Position numbers and translations under genes: made by a program. From Candidatus Peregrinibacteria bacterium (lineage in GTDB: Bacteria; Patescibacteriota; Gracilibacteria; UM-FILTER-43-11): DNA of 17,257 bases. The DNA lies in the NCBI GenBank assembly GCA_030637565.1, contig DAOWGG010000111.1:1-17257 (forward strand), in the 5' to 3' direction. Every line of letters begins with the position of its first letter. The first letter of the stretch is position 1. Under the pieces are notes generated by a model, which saw only the letters and a list, made by a program, of their open reading frames with translations, ran no database searches and had not been told where the DNA came from. Positions 7,801 to 12,785 of this stretch are shown here, in pieces.

Positions 7801-7860
7801 TTAGAAGATGCCGATCAATTCGCTGAATTCGGCGATATCACAGTAAAAGTTAAACGCTGA
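4801..7860 (+). CDS. ileS: Isoleucyl-tRNA synthetase, type 2 (eukaryote-like)
   Basis: The class Ia synthetase charges tRNA-Ile with isoleucine and edits valine. The 1019-residue product shows the HIGH motif as HYGH at residues 53-56, within [20 protein letters not shown], and KMSKR at 590-594. The CP1 editing domain (roughly residues 180-400) carries [15 protein letters not shown] and [14 protein letters not shown]. Zinc-type cysteine pairs appear in the CWRC, CDDC and CKCG segments. The C-terminal anticodon-binding domain begins near residue 670. The HYGHLLAGT form and the long C-terminal part without the terminal zinc finger of E. coli IleRS mark the type 2 group, which includes mupirocin-resistant enzymes. 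Drug resistance itself is inference. It is controlled by the upstream T-box and lacks a Shine-Dalgarno. A perfect AAAGGAGGTG lies inside the gene at 7341-7350. Confidence 0.98.
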   Translation: [1019 protein letters not shown]

Positions 7861-7915
7861 AAAGCCCCCTGTTGCTGAAAGACTTTTACATATTCTATTT
7901 TGAACGAACAAAGAC

Positions 7916-8263
7916 TTAAACTTCTTCTTCGTGGTCATCTTGGATTTGATCCAGGAGCTGATCACGATTTCGGATAGCATGCCTAAGCTCCGAGGGCATA
8001 TCATCCGAATTGCCCAGCAAATCCTCATCACCAAGAAAGCAGTGGAGCTTAACATTTGGACATTTTTTGGAAAGCTGAAGGATAAAGAGAAACCAACCGA
8101 GGTGATTTCTACCCTGGCGGACATAAGCCAGGAGTGTACCCTGAGGACGTCCACGACTCTGGACCACATCAATCAGAAAATCAATGGAAGAGGCAATAAT
8201 CGCGAGAATATCCACAAGGAGATATAGACTGCTGTCGAGAAAGCTTTTGAAAAAATGAGTCAT
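7916..8263 (-). CDS. Small putative membrane protein, unknown function
   Basis: A 115-residue minus-strand frame with one likely N-terminal membrane segment (SSLYLLVDILAIIASSIDFL, about residues 11-30). A possible second hydrophobic stretch (LGWFLFILQL) follows, and then a hydrophilic tail that is strongly acidic at the end (DDHEEEV). Two cysteines flank KCPNVKLHC. I do not recognise the family. Support comes from a strong minus-strand promoter upstream at 8394-8367 and from protein-like composition compared with the overlapping frames. An AAGGA about 10 nt before the ATG could be a weak Shine-Dalgarno site, which would be an exception in this window. It converges on ileS with a 55-nt gap in which I see no convincing terminator. 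It could be spurious. Confidence 0.55.
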   Translation of the reverse strand: MTHFFKSFLDSSLYLLVDILAIIASSIDFLIDVVQSRGRPQGTLLAYVRQGRNHLGWFLFILQLSKKCPNVKLHCFLGDEDLLGNSDDMPSELRHAIRNRDQLLDQIQDDHEEEV

Positions 8264-8366
8264 TGCAAAATTTTCCTTTCAAAAAACAAGGGGGTAAAAT
8301 GGGTATGGCCCTCCAATTCAGGAAAGCTAAAACCACAAACTGTGCTTTAAATGAGCGCAGATATTT

Positions 8367-8394
8367 ATTTTATACTTTTTTTAAAGCCTGTCAA
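8367..8394 (-). promoter_or_regulatory. Strong sigma-70-type promoter upstream of the 115-aa protein
   Basis: A perfect -35 TTGACA (8394-8389) is followed 16 nt later by TAAAAT (8372-8367, 5/6); an overlapping TATAAA is only 14 nt away. Predicted start near 8360 leaves a leader of about 97 nt before the ATG at 8263, much longer than other leaders here. The leader can form a hairpin from AAAGC and GCTTT with an inner part near 8325-8350, but no known riboswitch is recognised in it. Confidence 0.6.
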
Positions 8395-8441
8395 TAAAAA
8401 GAACTGTAAGTAGAAAAAATAATTCCTTTTTTTGCGAGAGA

Positions 8442-8450
8442 TGATACAAT
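8442..8450 (+). promoter_or_regulatory. Extended -10 promoter for the holin-like gene
   Basis: TGATACAAT reads as an extended -10 (TG, one base, TACAAT at 8445-8450). No good -35 is present at 16-18 nt spacing. Predicted start near 8457 gives a leader of about 20 nt to the ATG at 8477. Confidence 0.5.
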
Positions 8451-8476
8451 GAAAGTCGATTTATAAACGGTAAAAA

Positions 8477-8857
8477 ATGAGTTTTTTAAGAAGGGTACTC
8501 GCCCACATCGTCGCCAACGCCGCCGCTCTTTACTTTGTAACCGAATTACTAAGTGGAAACTTCGTAATTACGGGTAGTTATAAAGGGTATTTAATCGCTG
8601 CAGTACTTTTCGGTATTTTAAATGGAATCATTAAACCAATCCTCAAACTTCTCTCGCTCCCATTCATTCTTATCAGCGCAGGAGTCTTTATTTTGGTGAT
8701 CAATGTATTTTTGGTATGGTTTGCTAAATACGCACTCGATATTCTCCAGTTTGAAGGAGTGCAAATCCTGATTGAAGGCGGTCCAGCCACCTACTTATAC
8801 GCTGGTCTTTCCATCAGTATCATCAACATGATCATCACTTGGTTGCTTAAAAAATAG
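8477..8857 (+). CDS. Phage holin family 4_2 membrane protein
   Basis: A 126-residue integral membrane protein with four likely membrane spans: about residues 8-24, 38-55, 60-84 and 105-123. The segment ILNGIIKPILKLLSLPF (about 47-63), with its conserved asparagine, proline and lysine, is the hallmark of PF04020 (phage holin family 4, superfamily IV), often encoded on bacterial chromosomes far from any prophage. The holin name is historical; the role of the chromosomal members is not known. The last span ends in LLKK at the C-terminus. The downstream small membrane gene starts 5 nt after the stop, so the two are probably co-transcribed. No Shine-Dalgarno site precedes the start; the bases before the ATG are an A-run. 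Confidence 0.88.
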   Translation: MSFLRRVLAHIVANAAALYFVTELLSGNFVITGSYKGYLIAAVLFGILNGIIKPILKLLSLPFILISAGVFILVINVFLVWFAKYALDILQFEGVQILIEGGPATYLYAGLSISIINMIITWLLKK

Positions 8858-8862
8858 ATTGA

Positions 8863-9069
8863 ATGAATTGGAAACTAATCCTATTTTTCATTATCACTTT
8901 GTTCACACTTTTGTACTTAGTGGAATTTTGGGAAAACCGACACACCAAAATAAACTTTCAAATGTTCGGGCAGAAAATTGAAATGACACTCGGCCTCCTC
9001 CTCTTCGCCGTATTCCTCGACGGCTCTATCCTCACCCTCATCATCCTTTGGTTATTAGGAGTTTTTTAA
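8863..9069 (+). CDS. Small two-span membrane protein, LapA/DUF1049-like
   Basis: The 68-residue product has two hydrophobic spans (about residues 4-21 and 43-66) joined by a short polar segment ENRHTKINFQMFGQKIEMTL. This two-span plan with an N-x-x-V/I-x-F-x-x-F/L-G connector and a glycine-led second helix resembles the LapA (DUF1049) domain. The match is by pattern only and should be treated as tentative. The start is 5 nt downstream of the holin-like gene. No Shine-Dalgarno is visible. The stop is followed within 5 nt by an inverted repeat. Confidence 0.7.
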   Translation: MNWKLILFFIITLFTLLYLVEFWENRHTKINFQMFGQKIEMTLGLLLFAVFLDGSILTLIILWLLGVF

Positions 9070-9073
9070 ATGG

Positions 9074-9094
9074 ATCCTGAAATAAATTCAGGAT
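9074..9094. repeat. Inverted repeat ATCCTGAA-ATAAA-TTCAGGAT
   Basis: A perfect 8-bp stem with a 5-nt loop lies between the convergent ends of the small membrane gene and the PilT-like gene. It is flanked by a T6 run on the left and an A6 run on the right, which can extend the pairing after a short mismatch. On neither strand is the hairpin followed directly by a T-run, so it is not a standard intrinsic terminator. It could protect transcript 3' ends or be a dispersed repeat copy. Confidence 0.7.
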
Positions 9095-9158
9095 GACAAA
9101 AAAGATAAAACAACCTTATGCAGGAAAGGCCGTAAAACTTTTTGAAAGCTTTGCGGAA

Positions 9159-10340
9159 CTATTGCTCTTCTTTCTGAATAAACTGGTTCAACTGCTCCTG
9201 ATTAATAACACCACGCTCAGAAAGCTGATAAGCGTAACTGTCCATGGTGATCATCCCCTGTTCCGCAGAAGATTGAATCGCGGTTCGAAGCTGAACAAAA
9301 TTACCACGCTTAATCACGTTCCGAATGCTGTCATTCATAAACAGAAGCTCAAACACGGCGATCAAACCAGGCTGATCCTGACGCTGAACTAAGTCTTGCG
9401 CCAAAACAGAAGTTAGATTGTCAGAAAGACGATCCTGAGCCTGTTTTCGAAGATCTTGAGGATAAAGGCTAATAATACGTTCAATAGCCTGAGGAACATC
9501 ACGAGTGAGCATAGAAGCAATCACCAAGTGACCCGTTTCAACTAAGTTAAGTAATTTATCAAACGTTTCAAAATCATTCACTTCATCCAACATCACGATA
9601 TTCGCATCTTCACGAATTGCCGACTGCAAAGCATTTTCCTTTAAAAGGGTATCTTTACCCACTTCTCTTTGAGTGAACATTGATTTTTCATTCTCGAACA
9701 CATATTCAATTGGATTTTCGATGGTAAGAACATGTTGAACAAAATTTTTGTTCACATGCTGAAGCATTGATTGAATCGTGGTAGACTTACCAGACCCCGC
9801 CGTACCACAAACCAAAATAAGTCCTTCACGAAGTCCAAGAAAACTTTTCATCACTTCGGGAATCCCCAATTCCTCTAAAGTTGGAATGTTTTTTGAAATC
9901 ATACGCATCACACAGGCTAATTTTCCCTTCTGGTAAAACGCATTCACACGAAAATTAACTCCATTGGCATGAGTGAAAGAAAAATCAATTTCACGATCTT
10001 TTTCAAGTCGAGTACCCTCTTCTTCGCTGGAAATCATCAGATCAAGCATCGCTTCTGTGTCCTCCTTAGTAAGTGCTTCAATATTCTCAATAAAAATAAT
10101 CTTACCTCCTACACGAAGGGCTACACGCGAACCCTCGCGGAAGTGAACATCGGAAGCTCCCTTTTCAATACATAGATTAACCAATTGATCCAAGGTAATT
10201 TTAAGATCTGGAGCATTGGCAGAAGCTACTGATGGAGCGGCAACATTTTCAGCCTCAGAAGTAACTGGAGCTTGCGAGTCCGCTGCCTGAGGAGCAGGAG
10301 TGACAATGGGTTGAATAGGATTAATGTTTGAGTCTTCCAT
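9159..10340 (-). CDS. PilT-like secretion/retraction ATPase with degenerate motifs
   Basis: This 393-residue protein belongs to the GspE/PilT ATPase superfamily, whose hexamers power type IV pilus retraction or assembly. About 45 disordered, Pro/Ala/Gln-rich residues precede the N-terminal domain (LVNLCIEKGASDVHFREGS). Walker A is GTAGSGKST at 179-187. IENPIEYV at 207-214 corresponds to the Asp box, followed by QREVG and AIREDANIVMLDE (Walker B region, 241-253). The canonical His box (TGHLVxxTLHT) reads TGHLVIASMLTRD at 269-281, so the histidine is missing. Walker B has LDEV where PilT has GEMR. The C-terminal AIRNLIRE retraction motif reads SIRNVIKR. It starts 5 nt after the stop of the DUF916-like gene and is probably co-transcribed with it. 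No other pilus gene is in the window. Confidence 0.88.
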   Translation of the reverse strand: MEDSNINPIQPIVTPAPQAADSQAPVTSEAENVAAPSVASANAPDLKITLDQLVNLCIEKGASDVHFREGSRVALRVGGKIIFIENIEALTKEDTEAMLDLMISSEEEGTRLEKDREIDFSFTHANGVNFRVNAFYQKGKLACVMRMISKNIPTLEELGIPEVMKSFLGLREGLILVCGTAGSGKSTTIQSMLQHVNKNFVQHVLTIENPIEYVFENEKSMFTQREVGKDTLLKENALQSAIREDANIVMLDEVNDFETFDKLLNLVETGHLVIASMLTRDVPQAIERIISLYPQDLRKQAQDRLSDNLTSVLAQDLVQRQDQPGLIAVFELLFMNDSIRNVIKRGNFVQLRTAIQSSAEQGMITMDSYAYQLSERGVINQEQLNQFIQKEEQ

Positions 10341-10345
10341 AATAA

Positions 10346-11485
10346 TTAATTAGAGGGGTTACTTTTATTACTATCAACATTACAACCCGAAGATAAATAC
10401 TGTTGTATTGCAGCTTGACGTTGATTTTTTATTAAAACGATTAAAAGAAAAACAATGGCGACTAAGGCAACCAAGCCAAATATCAAACCAGCCAAACCAA
10501 ACACAATAAACAATGTATTGTTGGCTTGAGTAAGCGGAGCTGGCGCAGCCGAATGTACCTCTGAAGAAACAGCTTCACCAGGAAGAACCTCCAGATCAGG
10601 GTCAAGAACAACCTGCTCATCAGATACCTGAGGAATAGAAGGTTTTTTAGTTTGTGAATCATCCGAAGTAACAACAGGAACCACTTTAGGATCAATTTTT
10701 TGATGCAATCGATTTTCATAAACCAATTCATTATCTTTGAAAAATTTAGCCACCACCCAATAACTGCCTGGTTCCAAATAATAATCTTCAAAATAAACCT
10801 GAGTTCGGACAATATCATCTGGAGAAACCACATCAGCAATTTGCCCAAAGGTAAGCGTGTTAAGGATTTCGGTTTCTTCTTCATTATAAATATCCACCTG
10901 CCCATTAAGCTCCGAAATTTCGGTATTTCCAAGATTCTCCACTTCAACGTTCAAGCGAAAATAATCCTCCTCTGTTAAAGGGGATACATTGGCAGACTTA
11001 ACACGGTAATCAACAAGCTTATCGCCCACCACCGTAATATTAACCGCTATATGAGCACCTAATTTAATCGCCACATTCCCACCCCTTTGAACCTCATCCT
11101 GAACCGGCTCAACGGTTACAAAAATTCCTCCACGGTAATTTTTAAGCGCCGCACGACGAGGCACCTTAACAGTGACCTTCATTGGGAGAGTCTTTTCACC
11201 ACTTTTAATAATCAAATCATCCTCATTTTCAACCTTCATCCATTTCAAAAGATTCTTATCTCCATCAAAGCGAAGAGAAACCTCCATGGCTTTAGAAACA
11301 TCACTACGAGATAAGTTAATAATTTGCTCATAAGTGGTTCCAGGAAGCATATGATCATTCATCACCCAAGGAGGAGAGGTTCCAAAAGCAGCCTCAGAAA
11401 CTGGAACATCAGAGCCACTAAAGCTCACAAAAAAACCAGCGAGAATGAGGAATAATCCAATAAGGTTTGATCGACCGATTTTCAT
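10346..11485 (-). CDS. Exported single-span protein, DUF916/WxL-interacting-like
   Basis: The 379-residue product has an N-terminal signal peptide (hydrophobic core about 8-22, likely cleavage near Ala32-Ala33). Two beta-rich extracellular domains follow. The first, from FGTSPPWVMNDHMLPGTTYE through the NYRGGIFVTVEP segment, resembles DUF916-type domains of cell-wall-associated proteins. The second (about 185-265) looks like a CARDB/Ig-like domain with the ENLGNTEI motif. A Ser/Pro/Val-rich linker (about 270-325) leads to one membrane span at about 327-351 and a short polar cytoplasmic tail with one cysteine. The topology is therefore N-out with a cytoplasmic C-terminus. It is the first gene of an operon with the PilT-like ATPase, which suggests that the cytoplasmic tail could meet the ATPase; that is inference. 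It has an excellent promoter. Confidence 0.8.
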   Translation of the reverse strand: MKIGRSNLIGLFLILAGFFVSFSGSDVPVSEAAFGTSPPWVMNDHMLPGTTYEQIINLSRSDVSKAMEVSLRFDGDKNLLKWMKVENEDDLIIKSGEKTLPMKVTVKVPRRAALKNYRGGIFVTVEPVQDEVQRGGNVAIKLGAHIAVNITVVGDKLVDYRVKSANVSPLTEEDYFRLNVEVENLGNTEISELNGQVDIYNEEETEILNTLTFGQIADVVSPDDIVRTQVYFEDYYLEPGSYWVVAKFFKDNELVYENRLHQKIDPKVVPVVTSDDSQTKKPSIPQVSDEQVVLDPDLEVLPGEAVSSEVHSAAPAPLTQANNTLFIVFGLAGLIFGLVALVAIVFLLIVLIKNQRQAAIQQYLSSGCNVDSNKSNPSN

Positions 11486-11519
11486 GAAATACGTTTATTT
11501 TTTAGTTTTAAATCTTATT

Positions 11520-11548
11520 ATTATACCAAATTTATCTCTAAAAATCAA
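11520..11548 (-). promoter_or_regulatory. Consensus promoter of the DUF916-like/PilT-like operon
   Basis: On the minus strand TTGATT (11548-11543) and a perfect TATAAT (11525-11520) are 17 nt apart, with TGG just before the -10 forming an extended -10. Predicted start near 11513 gives a leader of about 28 nt to the ATG at 11485. It is the best promoter in the window. Confidence 0.75.
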
Positions 11549-11590
11549 TACCATAAACGCTATAACATAATCAGATGGTAGCCTAGTTAG

Positions 11591-12718
11591 TTAAATTATT
11601 TGAGAATAAGCCTCCAAAGTCTTTACAGCACACTTATCCCATGAAAAGCCTTGAGCACGTTCAATGCCTTTTTTAGAGAGAGAATTGCTAAATCCAATGT
11701 CATTTAAAGCCTTAAAAAGCTGTTCAGAGAGTTCATCAAAAGATTCTGGATGCGCATAAAGACAAGCATCACCCCCCACCTCGGGGAGCGAAGAAGTAGA
11801 AGAGGTAACAACAGGCGTTCCACATTGCATCGCCTCTAAAATCGGTAAACCGAATCCTTCATAGAAAGAAGGGTAACAGAAGGCACTCGCTCCATTCATT
11901 AAAGCGGGTAGTTCTGAATCCAAAACATATCCTAAATGTCGGATATCCGACTGAAAAGGAGATGCTTCAATTTCTTTAAAAATATCATGATATAACCACC
12001 CTTTCTGCCCCGCCAAAACAAGCTGATGAGGGATTTGATACTGAAGCTTAAGTTGATTGAAAGCACGTATGAGAGTTGGAATATTTTTACGAGGCTCAAG
12101 CGTGCCCACAAATAAAATATAGGGCTTATGAAGCTGATATTTTTGTAAAACTGGCTTCACCTCAAAGCTTTCCATCGGTCGAAAGTGATCATCAGCTCCC
12201 AAATGAGTCACAAAAATTTTATCAGGATGAATATCTAGGCGATCAATAATATCCCCTTTTGTTGCCTCCGAATTGGTTAATACTCCATCAACTTTTGATA
12301 AATTCTTAAAACGTTGGCGATGCAAAAAAACATTTCCATTCGCATGATATTGTGGGTATTTAAGGGTGGTTAAATCGTGTACAAAAGCAACAGTTTTAGC
12401 CTTTTTAGTGGGCTGAATACAAACCTCTGACAAATGATAAAGGTCACAATCCCCTACTACCTGCTCGAGCGAAGGATTATTAAACATCAACCACCAAAGT
12501 GTGATCAAACGCTGAGGAATCGGGCTAACTTTCATTTCATAATTTAATGAAGGAAATTGAAGTTCTGAAAACCGCTGACGATTCCGCAAATTAAAAGCAT
12601 AGAGTTTATAAAAATTCTCCCGATCCATCGAAAGAAGTGATTTTAAAAGATTCAACTGATAATACCCTACCCCACTCCGCTGTAAACTCTGTGCTGAAAT
12701 GTCAAAACCAATACGCAT
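11591..12718 (-). CDS. Glycosyltransferase family 4 (GT-B)
   Basis: The 375-residue product has the two-Rossmann GT-B plan. The N-terminal half opens with MRIGFDISAQSLQRSGVGYY, containing the glycine loop, and has FVHDLTTLKYP (112-122). The C-terminal half has GTLEPRKNIPTLI (205-217), where the Arg-Lys pair contacts the donor diphosphate. The nucleotide-sugar-binding EGFGLPILE motif spans 287-295 (E-x7-E), followed by CGTPVV. These mark a retaining GT4 enzyme of the mannosyltransferase-like group. Donor and acceptor cannot be read from sequence. Its place between two exported-protein loci suggests surface polysaccharide or protein glycosylation, possibly of the neighbouring giant protein; that is inference. 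There is no signal peptide, so it acts in the cytoplasm or at the inner membrane face. Confidence 0.93.
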   Translation of the reverse strand: MRIGFDISAQSLQRSGVGYYQLNLLKSLLSMDRENFYKLYAFNLRNRQRFSELQFPSLNYEMKVSPIPQRLITLWWLMFNNPSLEQVVGDCDLYHLSEVCIQPTKKAKTVAFVHDLTTLKYPQYHANGNVFLHRQRFKNLSKVDGVLTNSEATKGDIIDRLDIHPDKIFVTHLGADDHFRPMESFEVKPVLQKYQLHKPYILFVGTLEPRKNIPTLIRAFNQLKLQYQIPHQLVLAGQKGWLYHDIFKEIEASPFQSDIRHLGYVLDSELPALMNGASAFCYPSFYEGFGLPILEAMQCGTPVVTSSTSSLPEVGGDACLYAHPESFDELSEQLFKALNDIGFSNSLSKKGIERAQGFSWDKCAVKTLEAYSQII

Positions 12719-12741
12719 AGAAAAAGGTAAAATCCAATGAA

Positions 12742-12747
12742 ATTATA
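12742..12747 (-). promoter_or_regulatory. -10 box of the glycosyltransferase gene
   Basis: A perfect TATAAT on the minus strand places transcription start near 12735 and gives a leader of about 17 nt to the ATG at 12718. The region 16-18 nt upstream has only a poor -35 and is occupied by the heptamer array, so an activator or a -35-independent promoter is possible. Confidence 0.5.
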
Positions 12748-12753
12748 CCCTAA

Positions 12754-12785
12754 ATATGAGATCTGAGATATGAGAGCTGAGATAT
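12754..12785. repeat. Tandem heptamer array (ATATGAG/ATCTGAG/ATATGAG/AGCTGAG)
   Basis: Four heptamers, or two 14-bp units differing at one base (12754-12767, 12768-12781), plus a partial ATAT. The array lies between the stop of the giant protein gene and the glycosyltransferase promoter and touches the stop codon at 12785. On the plus strand each unit contains TGAG, putting TGA in all three frames; both neighbouring genes are on the minus strand, so the transcript reads CTCA. Period matches the other two arrays, but the unit differs. Confidence 0.8.

Noticed and set aside
7858..7976. UGA recoded as glycine (as in Gracilibacteria), extending ileS
   Set aside because: IleS has its expected C-terminal length at the TGA, and none of the long conserved genes contains an internal in-frame TGA at a glycine position.
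7801..8227. Alternative frames 7801-8172 (minus) and 7931-8227 (plus)
   Set aside because: They overlap the 115-aa frame, which alone has a well-placed strong promoter and a coherent membrane segment; the 7801 frame also runs into ileS.
8477..9069. Prophage remnant based on the holin-like gene
   Set aside because: No lysin, integrase, capsid or tail gene is nearby; PF04020-type proteins are commonly chromosomal.
9093..9392. Plus-strand 99-codon frame
   Set aside because: It lies antisense to the well-supported PilT-like gene and has no family features.
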